Below are positions 1 through 7,018 of a stretch of DNA of 19,631 nucleotides, in pieces; positions within the stretch are counted from its first letter, which is position 1; the number at the start of each line of letters is the position of its first letter. The DNA comes from Bacillota bacterium (lineage in GTDB: Bacteria > Bacillota > Clostridia > Christensenellales > CAG-138). The position numbers and the translations under genes were made by a program. The stretch spans positions 1 to 19,631 of the forward strand of contig JAEWCL010000008.1 in assembly GCA_023390655.1 (NCBI GenBank). The letters run 5' to 3'. The notes beneath the pieces are model-generated. The model saw only the letters and a list, made by a program, of their open reading frames with translations. It had not been told where the DNA came from and searched no databases.

Positions 1-140
1 TTGCTAAAAAGCTCGAACACCTTTTCTTCAAATTTACGCACGACCATCATCCCCTCCATCAGGCGACGAAGGAGTTCTTTATCATCCTTATAGCAATCTT
101 CCGGGCTTGTACAGGTAAACGTGTCAAGCTTGGGATTCAT
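1..140 (-). CDS. Thiamine-diphosphate-dependent dehydrogenase E1 component, alpha subunit (5' end only)
   Basis: Only the first 46 residues lie in the window; the gene runs off the left edge. The start ATG (138-140) is preceded by an AAGGAG ribosome binding site (152-157). After a short leader comes DKELLRRLMEGMMVVRKFEE, which matches the opening helix of E1-alpha subunits of pyruvate, acetoin and branched-chain 2-oxo acid dehydrogenases (usual pattern: LL.RMl..M..iR.fEe...elf). In that family the alpha subunit binds thiamine diphosphate with a beta subunit and passes an acyl group to the lipoyl E2. The substrate cannot be told from this fragment; a pyruvate or acetoin enzyme is most likely. 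It has its own strong promoter at 215-243, so it probably heads an operon to the left. The family call rests on one motif and is therefore moderate. Confidence 0.7.
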   Translation of the reverse strand, partial: MNPKLDTFTCTSPEDCYKDDKELLRRLMEGMMVVRKFEEKVFELFS

Positions 141-214
141 CAAAACAACCACTCCTTTTACAAATTTATATTTACAAAAGTAGACTATATTTTCAAACAC
201 ATTATGATGCTTTT

Positions 215-243
215 ATTTTATGCCTTAAATTTTCTGATGTCAA
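215..243 (-). promoter_or_regulatory. Sigma-A promoter of the E1-alpha gene
   Basis: On the minus strand a perfect -35 box TTGACA (238-243) is followed by exactly 17 bases and a -10 box TAAAAT (215-220). Transcription should begin near 207, giving a leader of about 65 bases before the ATG at 140. The surrounding 141-300 stretch is very AT-rich and holds no gene. Confidence 0.75.
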
Positions 244-336
244 CCGAATTTACATATGCATATATAAAAATACAAAAAAATAATATGCCCCCTATTACAG
301 CATATTAGCGACAAGGAGAGGCGGTTGTATATGAAT

Positions 337-370
337 AGGGCTGCAGCGATTTGCCCGGCGCTGCAGCCCT
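337..370 (-). terminator. Hairpin terminator after the aldolase gene
   Basis: A perfect 11-base inverted repeat AGGGCTGCAGC (337-347) / GCTGCAGCCCT (360-370) with a 12-base loop starts 14 bases past the aldolase stop codon. On the minus strand the tail is only partly T-rich (ATTCATAT); on the plus strand it reads GTTTTCTTTC. It probably works in both directions and insulates the aldolase from the E1-alpha promoter region. Confidence 0.7.
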
Positions 371-384
371 GTTTTCTTTCACAA

Positions 385-1059
385 TTAAACTTTTTTCACG
401 ACCTCGTCGGGCATTTTCTCTGTACCTTGTCCATAGTACTTGAAGACATTAACGGCCTGCTCCACCTGTGCCGGTGTCATGGAGGCGACGTTGCCGGCGG
501 CCTTTGCAATGAGATAGGTCTTTGCCGCTTCCTCCAGATACACGCAGGCATAAAGCGCTTCCTTCAGAGACTTTCCTACCGCCATCACGCCGTGATGCTT
601 TAAAATGACGGCAAGCTGGTCGCCTAAGTTGTTGACCGTTTCAATGCCCATATCAAGGCTTGCGGCGGAACTGAACGGGCAGACCTTCACGGGACCTTTG
701 GTCGCGTTTGCAAGCGTTGTCACGACCACCGGAAATTCATCCTGCACAAGGCCGATGGCGGTGGCGTAGGGCTGGTGCGTGTGAATGACGCCATTCACAT
801 CCGGGCGGTGTTTGAACACATACAAAAGCGCCATAGTGTCTACCGAGGGTTTGCGCGTACCTTCCTTAATGTTTCCTTCAATATCCATTACCAGCACGTC
901 ATCGGGTACCATATCCGAATAAATCATGCCGGAAGGGGTTACAAGAATGTCCCCATTTTCCATCCGCGCACTCACGTTGCCACCGGAAAGCGCGATCAGG
1001 CCGTACTTGTCCAGCGATATGCCGGTTTTGATGATCTCCTGTTTCTGCTGCTCGTACAT
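385..1059 (-). CDS. Class II aldolase/adducin family sugar-phosphate aldolase or epimerase (FucA/AraD type)
   Basis: This 224-residue protein has the usual length of the zinc-dependent class II aldolase family (L-fuculose-1-phosphate aldolase, L-ribulose-5-phosphate 4-epimerase). Visible motifs are GGNVSAR (26-32) and TPSGM (41-45) for phosphate binding, zinc ligands in HTH (93-95) and the HHG motif (155-157). The acidic residue in PSVDT is Asp74. E. coli AraD has Asp at this place and FucA has Glu, so an AraD-like 4-epimerase is somewhat favoured over an aldolase. The start ATG at 1059 has a TAGGAGG site just upstream. The gene stands alone: a promoter with a long structured leader lies upstream and a hairpin terminator downstream. 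The true substrate is not known; an L-pentulose or L-fuculose phosphate, or a deoxy-sugar phosphate, are all possible. Confidence 0.85.
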   Translation of the reverse strand: MYEQQKQEIIKTGISLDKYGLIALSGGNVSARMENGDILVTPSGMIYSDMVPDDVLVMDIEGNIKEGTRKPSVDTMALLYVFKHRPDVNGVIHTHQPYATAIGLVQDEFPVVVTTLANATKGPVKVCPFSSAASLDMGIETVNNLGDQLAVILKHHGVMAVGKSLKEALYACVYLEEAAKTYLIAKAAGNVASMTPAQVEQAVNVFKYYGQGTEKMPDEVVKKV

Positions 1060-1109
1060 ATATACCTCCTAAAATAAACCTTTCAAAACGATATCAGAAG
1101 CTTACTGCT

Positions 1110-1198
1110 AAAAAAACGGATCGATGCCACCTCCTGATCGGCGACCGTTTTCTGCATAAAGTCCGCGCAGCAGGGTCATAATCGCCGTTGATTGATCC
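1110..1198 (-). promoter_or_regulatory. Structured leader with T-rich end upstream of the aldolase gene
   Basis: Transcription from the promoter at 1234-1263 would give an untranslated leader of about 165 bases. Within it, nested complementary segments can be seen: GGATC (1118-1122) with GATCC (1194-1198); CGGCGA (1139-1144) with TCGCCG (1182-1187); ACC/GGT inside that; CTGC (1152-1155) with GCAG (1167-1170). On the minus strand the outer stem is followed by G and then seven T residues, as in an intrinsic terminator or attenuator. The same stretch can be read as a 31-codon frame from TTG (1202) to TAG, so a leader peptide or a degraded gene end is also possible. I do not recognise a named riboswitch class. 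Confidence 0.35.
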
Positions 1199-1233
1199 AA
1201 TTAAATACTATTTTTATCCGAATGAGCGTTTCT

Positions 1234-1263
1234 ATTATCCGACGTTCAGTCGCCCTTTGTCAA
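1234..1263 (-). promoter_or_regulatory. Sigma-A promoter of the aldolase gene
   Basis: On the minus strand a perfect -35 box TTGACA (1258-1263) is followed by 18 bases and a -10 box GATAAT (1234-1239). Transcription would begin near 1227, well upstream of the aldolase start at 1059. Confidence 0.6.
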
Positions 1264-1322
1264 GAAAGGGGATTGAGCCATGTAAAACCGCTAAAATCTT
1301 CATGAGGATTTCCGATAAAAAA

Positions 1323-1502
1323 TTAGCGGGATGAAATTCGAACTGCGCGATCACAATGCAAGCAGCTATTTGGAGAAAAGCGAAGCATCCGTAACTTGTC
1401 GGCTTTGCGCACAGTCTCGCCCTGTACTCCCGCATCCTCAATGTATCCACACTTTTCCAGCATCTCCGCAAAAGCATGGGATTGCAGGGAGAGTTGATTC
1501 TT
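1323..1502 (-). pseudogene. Possible gene relic with a protein-like open frame and no start
   Basis: Between the aldolase and methyltransferase genes, a minus-strand frame stays open for about 59 codons. It begins directly after a TAG, has no ribosome binding site or plausible start, and ends in TAA at 1323-1325. Its middle reads HAFAEMLEKCGYIEDAGVQG followed by a charged ETVRKADKLRM segment, which looks like a real helical protein rather than random translation. After that point the sequence becomes unlike a protein. I do not recognise the family. The rest of 1060-1578 holds the leader and two promoters described separately. Confidence 0.25.
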
Positions 1503-1521
1503 CTAACGCTTATAGTATAAT
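1494..1521 (+). promoter_or_regulatory. Promoter of the methyltransferase gene
   Basis: A -35 box TTGATT (1494-1499), a 16-base spacer and a consensus -10 box TATAAT (1516-1521) lie about 60 bases before the methyltransferase start. This gives a short leader of roughly 50 bases. Confidence 0.6.
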
Positions 1522-1578
1522 AATCCCAACGAGTTTATTCTGTTTGAACGGTTTCGGGGATAAGAGGAGCGAAAACAG

Positions 1579-2172
1579 ATGCATTTTGATGAGATGGCAA
1601 TGACATGGGATACTCAAAAAAGATGGGAACGGGCACAGATGCTGTCTGCGGCGATCAAGGACAGCTGGAGCGATACGCCAAAGGCTGTGTTGGACTTTGG
1701 GTGTGGAACCGGGCTGCTCACATTTGCACTTGCCCCATATGCCGGTGCTGTTTATGGGTATGATACGTCAACGGAAATGCAACGGGTTTTTCAAGAAAAA
1801 CAGAATAGTGATCCATCAAAGAACGTACAGTTTGTAACGGTAGAGGCAATGGAAAGCATGGCGTATGATGTCATATTCAGTTCCATGGTATTGCATCATA
1901 TTCCAAACATCAACGCTACAATTTCCGGATTAAAGCGGTTGCTTGCCCCAAACGGCGTCTTTCTATGGATCGATTTGGACGCTGAGGATGGTACCTTCCA
2001 TAAAAACGAGCCCGACTTTCGTGGGCACAATGGATTTTCAAGACATGAAGTGCAACGCACACTGCAGAACTGCGGTTTTAGCGAGGTAAACATAAAAAAC
2101 GTATATGAAGGCGAAAAAGCAATCGACGGCAAGCCGATGGCGTACTCGCTTTTTCTTGCGGCGGCACGCTGA
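1579..2172 (+). CDS. Class I SAM-dependent methyltransferase
   Basis: This 197-residue soluble protein has the Rossmann-type methyltransferase fold. Motif I is VLDFGCGTGLL (37-47), which binds S-adenosylmethionine. The acidic end of strand 2 is in GYDTS (60-64). Motif IV is YDVIFSSMVLHHIPN (96-110), followed by the usual LKRLLAPNGVFLWID strand. The start at 1579 is supported by AGAGGAG (1563-1569) and a promoter at 1494-1521. The gene appears monocistronic, ending at the terminator at 2217-2240. Proteins of this size and motif pattern methylate small molecules, quinones or unknown substrates; the sequence does not show which. Confidence 0.85.
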   Translation: MHFDEMAMTWDTQKRWERAQMLSAAIKDSWSDTPKAVLDFGCGTGLLTFALAPYAGAVYGYDTSTEMQRVFQEKQNSDPSKNVQFVTVEAMESMAYDVIFSSMVLHHIPNINATISGLKRLLAPNGVFLWIDLDAEDGTFHKNEPDFRGHNGFSRHEVQRTLQNCGFSEVNIKNVYEGEKAIDGKPMAYSLFLAAAR

Positions 2173-2216
2173 CAAGTTACTGCACGCCTGGCGCAATGCT
2201 GCCCACTTCTCAAAGC

Positions 2217-2240
2217 AAAACCACCCCGGCGGGTGGTTTT
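2217..2240 (+). terminator. Rho-independent terminator after the methyltransferase gene
   Basis: A perfect 10-base stem AAAACCACCC (2217-2226) / GGGTGGTTTT (2231-2240) with a CGGC loop is followed by TTGTTT. It sits between two convergent genes. On the minus strand it also has a T-run, so it can serve the small gene at 2245-2430 too. Confidence 0.85.
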
Positions 2241-2244
2241 TTGT

Positions 2245-2430
2245 TTAGACGTTGCTATCGGCCCACATCCACTGATACCAAACCCTTCCTGCCCGCTTTA
2301 TGCCCTGCAATTTCATCACATTGTTGAGTATGCTGTCGCCGGGTATCTCGGTATCCGTAATGGGGTCGATCCCATTGGCGAGTTTGTCCATATATAGTTT
2401 TGCCCGTTGGAGCTTTTCTGCTTCGGTCAT
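2245..2430 (-). CDS. Small uncharacterised protein (61 residues)
   Basis: The start chosen is the ATG at 2428-2430, because a GGGAGGG ribosome binding site lies just upstream; an earlier in-frame ATG at 2475 has none. The protein begins MTEAEKLQRAKLYMDKLANG and continues with IDPITDTEIPGDSILNN. This resembles a group of short clostridial proteins of unknown function that pair an AEKL.RAK.Y.DKLANG helix with a D.EIP.D turn; that comparison is from memory. The C-terminus is basic and tryptophan-rich (VWYQWMW) and may differ from the group. It has no signal peptide, membrane segment or cysteine pair. A TATAAT sequence on the minus strand (2492-2497) could be its -10 box, next to a 7-base inverted repeat at 2474-2494. 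No function can be assigned. Confidence 0.6.
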   Translation of the reverse strand: MTEAEKLQRAKLYMDKLANGIDPITDTEIPGDSILNNVMKLQGIKRAGRVWYQWMWADSNV

Positions 2431-2545
2431 TGCTGCACCCTCCCTCTCCCCGCAACGGCTAACCTGTCGGCCCAATTGCCGTTATAGGGCAATTATACCT
2501 GAAGACCCCTGCTCCCTTCCATCAAATTCTGCATCTTTCCGGTAT

Positions 2546-3520
2546 TCACATAACCGTTTCCACCCTGTTTCTTCCATTCTTCTTTGCCGCATACAAGGCT
2601 GCATCGGCTTTTTCGAGCAGTTCCCAGGGGGAGTCCCCGATTTCAGGAACTGTACATACGGTACCGATGCTCACCGTAATTGCCGGATACGGCATTGGCA
2701 TGCCGCGCGCGATATGCAGTCCTTCGATCGCTGCCCGGATAGTCTCCGCGACCCGCTTCGCTCCCGCAAGACCGGTATTTGGCAGGATCAAAACGAACTC
2801 CTCGCCGCCATAACGGGCGACAAAATCCCCAGGCTTTTTCAAGCTGGATTGCATGACCTTCGCAATTTCATGCAGGCAGCCGTCTCCTGCCAGATGTCCG
2901 TAATCATCGTTATATTTCTTGAACAGATCCACATCGAGCATTAAGACCGCGATGCTTTGATTGTTCCGAATGCTCCGCCGCCATTCCTGTTCGAATACCT
3001 CTTCAAATTTTCTTCTGTTTGGTATGCCTGTGAGCATATCCGTATCCGCAAGCGCATTGAAGCGGCGGCACAGCACCTGCATTTCTTTTGTCCTGGCTTC
3101 AAGCGCCCGCTTCAATGCGCCGACCATTCCCACCATAGAGGATACCTCAAAAACAATAATCAGGATTTTGTAAGCGTTAATCTGCGTATACTGAAAAAAG
3201 CTGTTGTTTTCAGAGAAAAAATAAGCGCAATAAATGACCGTAATCAGGCCACTGGCGCCCCCATACAGAAAGCCGCCGATCATGCTTGAAAACACAACGC
3301 CGATCAGGCAGATAATTGCGGGATTTGGCACATCAAACCGGTAAACCGGCCAGCAAAGCAGAGCAGTCAGCACAACAGCGCCGATTTTATAGCGCGTTTT
3401 CGCAAGTATCCATACCTCCGCCTTGCCGCGCTCGGATATACCTACATTGCCCAACTCCGCTTCCCGATGGCCTGTCCCCCCGCACGCCGGACCGTGCGGC
3501 TGTTTTCCGCTCACTTTCAT
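2546..3520 (-). CDS. Membrane-bound GGDEF diguanylate cyclase
   Basis: This 324-residue protein has about four hydrophobic segments (roughly 45-60, 67-86, 88-103, 115-137), resembling the compact four-helix input region of DUF4118/KdpD-type sensors. A short coiled linker (138-158) leads to a complete GGDEF domain. Key features are the opening DMLTGIPNRR (161-170), the metal-binding LDVDLFKKYND (195-205) and an intact GGEEF (238-242). It should therefore make cyclic di-GMP from two GTP. The inhibitory site, normally RxxD just before the active loop, is KPGD (229-232), so product inhibition may be weak. The start at 3520 has a good AGGAGG site. However, the first 40 residues are unlike a normal leader, and the N-terminus is uncertain. 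It lies 198 bases downstream of the HD-GYP gene on the same strand. Confidence 0.85.
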   Translation of the reverse strand: MKVSGKQPHGPACGGTGHREAELGNVGISERGKAEVWILAKTRYKIGAVVLTALLCWPVYRFDVPNPAIICLIGVVFSSMIGGFLYGGASGLITVIYCAYFFSENNSFFQYTQINAYKILIIVFEVSSMVGMVGALKRALEARTKEMQVLCRRFNALADTDMLTGIPNRRKFEEVFEQEWRRSIRNNQSIAVLMLDVDLFKKYNDDYGHLAGDGCLHEIAKVMQSSLKKPGDFVARYGGEEFVLILPNTGLAGAKRVAETIRAAIEGLHIARGMPMPYPAITVSIGTVCTVPEIGDSPWELLEKADAALYAAKKNGRNRVETVM

Positions 3521-3718
3521 TGGGATGCCTCCTGCTATACTTTTTCCACCTTTTCTTCCGGGAAGCCGTCACTGCTGTGCCGCTCGTCCGGCAGGGAACT
3601 TTGTGCACTGTATTTTCCGGCATCAGCCAAAGGATACCTGGAAAGGAAGCCTTTTGCCGCAGGGTCGATACCCACGCTGCAGCCCCGGGCCTTATCCACA
3701 TGCGAACCCCGCTTCCAT

Positions 3719-6490
3719 TCATGCGCTCTTTTCTTCATCTCTGACGATTTCAAGCAACATCCTTGCCGCCTGCGGATCAAATTGCTTCCCCATATTGCGT
3801 TGAATCTCGAGGATCGCAGTTTTGACGCCTATGGCCTTCCTGTATACGCGGTCGTTCGTCATGGCGTCAAAGGCATCAGCCACGGATAGGATGCGGCAGG
3901 CAAGCGGGATTTCTTCTCCTTTTAACCTGCGCGGATAGCCCTTCCCATCCCAACGCTCATGATGGGACAATATCAAATCCGCCACAACCGCCAGTTCCGG
4001 CGTCGCCTGTGCAATCCGGTATCCAATTTCGGGATGCCGCCTCATCTCGTCCCATTCCGCGGGTGTGAGCGCGCCGGATTTCTGCAGGATATTGGGATCA
4101 ATGCTGACCTTTCCGATGTCATGCAGGAGTGCAAGCAGGGAGAGTTCGTCCATCTCCTTGCTGGAGAGCTGCAGCCTTTTTCCGATGGCATGACAGTATT
4201 TCTCAATCCGCTTGGAATGCGCCTCTGTCTCATTGCTCTTTTCATAGAGGGTGGCAAGCAGCGTACTGATAATTGCGTTGCGATAGCTTTTTCCGTCTAA
4301 AAGCTTCTGGTGGTACATATATTCCTCCGCCTGCTGCATGGCGGTGTGGATGCCGGTTTCTGTTGTATCCGTGCATGCACAGCCGAGGGACAGGCTCAGC
4401 GACAGGCCGCTCCCCTCGATGGCGATATTGGTATTTTTTATTTTCCGGATCACCGCCTCCGCTGCCTCCAGCTTTTCCCCGGGCAGGAGGATCACAAACT
4501 CATCCCCGCCCCAGCGGGCGGCCACATCATCCTCCCGGCAGCACTGCTGCATCAGTCCTGCCACGTTTTTCAGCAACAGATCCCCGGCTTTATGTCCAAA
4601 TACATCGTTGGTGATTTTTAGTCCGTTGACGTCCGCCATGATGACTGAAACCGGCAGGTGTCCCGCCGTGTTCAGGCGGGCCATCATTTCCTCGATATAG
4701 CGCCTGTTATACAGGCCCGTCAACGCATCGTGGTAACTTAAGAATTCTATTTGCCTGCTGTGCTCCTTTTCCTCGCCAACATCACGAAATACCATTACAA
4801 CGCCGAACGTCTGCCCGTCTTTCGATTTTTGGATCGGCGCAGCGCTATCGGCAATCGGGGTACGTTCTCCCCTTCTGCCGACCAGCTCCGTATGATTGGC
4901 AAGCCCCATGATCAACCCCGTTTCGAGCACCTTCTGTATGGGGTTTTCCACCGGCTGTCCGGTATCCTCATTTTGCAAAATAAACACATCGGTAAAGGAC
5001 CTGCCGATCGCCGATCCATCATCCCATTCCGTCAATTTTTCCGCCACGCTGTTCAGGCCGGTAATCATGCCGAGGTTGTCGGTTGTGACCACACCGTCTC
5101 CGATGGATTGCAGTGTTGTCCGCAAAAGCTCTTTTTCCTGCAGCAACTCCTCCCTGTACTGTTCCCGGTCGGTGACATCAAAGAGTATGGCATAAAGCAG
5201 CCTGCGCCCGCCATCCAGAACGACGGAAGCATAGACGTCCAAAAATCTGGTTTCTCCGCTTTTAAGACGGTGCGGAGCGGCGGAAAACAGCGCCTCTCCG
5301 TTTAATTCCCCCTGAAATTTTTCATCCTGTATTTCGGGAGGCAAAAGGTTGAATTTCTGAACGCTTTGCCCCACCACCTCAGTCCTCGTAAATCCGAAAT
5401 AGCGCAATATGGCAGGATTGGCATCCACGATTGTTCCTGTCGCGGCATCAAACACCACCTTGAGAGCGCTGTGCTGTTCAAACATCGCCTGAAGCCGCTG
5501 CGCCAATACCGTATTGCGCCGCTGCTCCTCTTCGAGCTTCCTTCTGCTGAAAAGAAACAGGCTGAATACAACGCAGGCTGCTGCAGCTGTCAGCAGGATA
5601 GCCGCGATGCTGGTCCCAACCACATCTTCAAAGATGCTTGCTGAACGCAGCAGCACATCGGGCCCCCGCACAAAAGACACCAGACTATATCCATTATATC
5701 CCACGTGGTCTGCGGATACGAAGTAGGTCTGCCCCTTGCGCTGGAACGTAGTGCTGTCAAGCTCCCGGCTGCTGATTACGTCTGCAATACGGCCGAGCTC
5801 CGTGTGAGTCAGGCCATATGCGCCCAACGCATCGAACAGGTTGCCTCTTTGATCCGGAAGAAATGTGTTAACGGCAATATCCCCGTTGCCGGTAATGAGG
5901 CAGCTCTGTGTGCCCTGATAGACGGCACTTTCCGAAGTATCCGGAAGAAGGCTGTCCGCAGGAATGCGGGTATACAGGACGCCCGTTACCTCGCCCGCAT
6001 TCTGTACCGGCACGACAACAGGAAGATAATAGCCCCCGAGAGGCTCGTAATAGCGGATATCTCCCACCACCGTTTGCCCCTGGGCCAGCTGCCGACCGGC
6101 CTCTCCTTCCGCTTCCTGCACCAGAGAGGAAAGTTCGCCCGCCGCTTTGTCTTCCATGGCGAGATATTCGATGACATAGGCGGGGTTTGTAGCATTCATC
6201 CGTTCTAAAAGACTCGGGAGGCGGTCACTGCCGGCAAACGAACGCATAGCTTCCGCTGTCTGTACAGCGCTACTTGCATCCGCAATTGCCTTATCGATCT
6301 GAGCGGCATTCTCGTGCGTATGTATCTCCAGGCTGCCGATGATCATATTCTCAAATTCCACATCCATCCGCTGTCTTTCCCGCATAAAAAGCAGGGCGAG
6401 GGACAGCACAAATAGAATGCCGCATATCGTCAGCACCAGCACCGCTTTTTTTGCCGGGATCGGCGCGGCCTTTTCTTTTGTATTGCCCAT
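3719..6490 (-). CDS. Membrane sensor with two PAS, GGDEF and HD-GYP domains (cyclic-di-GMP turnover)
   Basis: This is a 923-residue protein. A membrane helix (about 16-35) and a second (about 291-314) bracket an extracytoplasmic sensor region of about 255 residues, probably Cache-like. Inside the cell follow two PAS domains (about 335-440 and 455-570), each ending in a typical DVTD or FRDV stretch. A GGDEF domain comes next, with ADVNGLK (619-625), an intact GGDEF (661-665) and an RxxD inhibitory site (652-655). The C-terminal HD-GYP phosphodiesterase has LLHDIGK (788-794) and HHERWDGKGYP (843-853). Both catalytic sets look intact, so the protein could both make and degrade cyclic di-GMP, switched by an outside ligand. 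The start has a GGGGGA site. The second GGDEF gene downstream suggests a local cyclic-di-GMP circuit. Confidence 0.9.
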   Translation of the reverse strand: MGNTKEKAAPIPAKKAVLVLTICGILFVLSLALLFMRERQRMDVEFENMIIGSLEIHTHENAAQIDKAIADASSAVQTAEAMRSFAGSDRLPSLLERMNATNPAYVIEYLAMEDKAAGELSSLVQEAEGEAGRQLAQGQTVVGDIRYYEPLGGYYLPVVVPVQNAGEVTGVLYTRIPADSLLPDTSESAVYQGTQSCLITGNGDIAVNTFLPDQRGNLFDALGAYGLTHTELGRIADVISSRELDSTTFQRKGQTYFVSADHVGYNGYSLVSFVRGPDVLLRSASIFEDVVGTSIAAILLTAAAACVVFSLFLFSRRKLEEEQRRNTVLAQRLQAMFEQHSALKVVFDAATGTIVDANPAILRYFGFTRTEVVGQSVQKFNLLPPEIQDEKFQGELNGEALFSAAPHRLKSGETRFLDVYASVVLDGGRRLLYAILFDVTDREQYREELLQEKELLRTTLQSIGDGVVTTDNLGMITGLNSVAEKLTEWDDGSAIGRSFTDVFILQNEDTGQPVENPIQKVLETGLIMGLANHTELVGRRGERTPIADSAAPIQKSKDGQTFGVVMVFRDVGEEKEHSRQIEFLSYHDALTGLYNRRYIEEMMARLNTAGHLPVSVIMADVNGLKITNDVFGHKAGDLLLKNVAGLMQQCCREDDVAARWGGDEFVILLPGEKLEAAEAVIRKIKNTNIAIEGSGLSLSLSLGCACTDTTETGIHTAMQQAEEYMYHQKLLDGKSYRNAIISTLLATLYEKSNETEAHSKRIEKYCHAIGKRLQLSSKEMDELSLLALLHDIGKVSIDPNILQKSGALTPAEWDEMRRHPEIGYRIAQATPELAVVADLILSHHERWDGKGYPRRLKGEEIPLACRILSVADAFDAMTNDRVYRKAIGVKTAILEIQRNMGKQFDPQAARMLLEIVRDEEKSA

Positions 6491-6688
6491 GGTTCCCCCT
6501 TTTTTAGCGCTCGAACATGTGATTGAGCCGTATAGGTAGGTGTATCCCTGTTTCGTACCAAGGGCCGCTTTACAATCAGCGTTTTTTCGTACTGGCCGGG
6601 TCTAAAACGAGATGCAATAGAATGGCATGATTGTATAAGCAGCGTGATTCTTTGTATGTCATCATATAGCGAATCGCATTTTTCTTCA

Positions 6689-6705
6689 TACTACATTGTG
6701 TAGTA
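6689..6705. promoter_or_regulatory. Perfect 7-3-7 inverted repeat, possible operator
   Basis: TACTACA (6689-6695) and TGTAGTA (6699-6705) are perfect complements with TTG between them. The arms equal those of BlaI/MecI-type operators, but those have a two-base centre, so the spacing does not fit exactly. It lies 199 bases upstream of the HD-GYP gene. No regulator gene of that family is in the window. Confidence 0.35.
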
Positions 6706-6815
6706 AATTGCGTTTTTTGTCGAAATTCCGTTTGCCAAAACGGTCCGAACGGTGTTGAGCACCAAAAGAGCATAGCTCGCTGCCCTCTTTTCCGGATCTT
6801 TCCCTGTGCACAGCA

Positions 6816-6842
6816 AAAAGCCGTTCCAGCGGGGCGGCTTTT
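6816..6842 (-). terminator. Terminator-like hairpin directly after the cupin-like relic
   Basis: AAAAGCCG (6816-6823) pairs with CGGCTTTT (6835-6842). On the minus strand the second arm ends in a run of five T residues. It begins immediately after the TAG stop codon of the relic at 6843-6962, the normal place for a terminator of that reading frame. Confidence 0.55.
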
Positions 6843-6962
6843 CTATGCCGCGTGGCCCCCGTGAGCGGTTGCTTCAGAAGCGTTTTCTAACCATGAATGC
6901 ATGAGCATGTGGTTGCCCGTGAAGAGCTTCGACCCCTTGAAATCGCTTTCCCAACCGGATTT
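6843..6962 (-). pseudogene. Truncated gene relic, possibly a cupin-domain protein
   Basis: A minus-strand frame of about 39 residues ends in TAG at 6843-6845, right at a terminator hairpin. The core reads SKLFTGNHMLMHSWLENASE and then ATAHGGHAA. This matches the first metal-binding strand of small cupins (G..LM.....l..Ga....H.HpHEQ), with the histidine cluster at the expected place, but the protein stops there instead of continuing for about 60 residues. No start codon with a ribosome binding site is present. Cupins of this size (for example KdgF) are often found with sugar isomerases, which fits the operon directly upstream. The family call is an inference from a short motif. Confidence 0.35.
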
Positions 6963-6971
6963 ACATAATAG

Positions 6972-7001
6972 TTTCGGAGCCGGCACAAGCCGGCTCCGAA
7001 A
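6972..7001 (-). terminator. Hairpin terminator of the sugar isomerase operon
   Basis: A perfect 13-base stem TTTCGGAGCCGGC (6972-6984) / GCCGGCTCCGAAA (6989-7001) with an ACAA loop begins 17 bases past the isomerase stop. The minus-strand tail ACTATTATGT is only moderately T-rich, so termination may be partial. Confidence 0.7.
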
Positions 7002-7018
7002 TCTCAAATATAGACTGA

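Larger units (their letters stand above)
6491..6842. other. Gene-poor stretch upstream of the PAS-GGDEF-HD-GYP gene
   Basis: No convincing gene is present. On the minus strand a 37-codon frame (6576-6689) begins MKKNAIRYMMTYKES with no ribosome binding site, and it may be a relic. Its ATG touches a 7-3-7 inverted repeat (6689-6705). A CCGTTT/AAACGG hairpin lies at 6728-6743, and a terminator-like hairpin at 6816-6842. I could not find a convincing promoter for the gene starting at 6490. Confidence 0.4.

Noticed and set aside
325..603. Plus-strand frame of 92 codons with an AAGGAGAGG sequence before its ATG
   Set aside because: It runs through the terminator hairpin and then antisense into the aldolase gene, and the protein has no recognisable character.
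3387..3722. Minus-strand frame of 111 codons overlapping the HD-GYP stop by four bases
   Set aside because: The overlap looks like translational coupling, but there is no ribosome binding site, the composition is random, and most of it lies out of frame over the GGDEF gene start.
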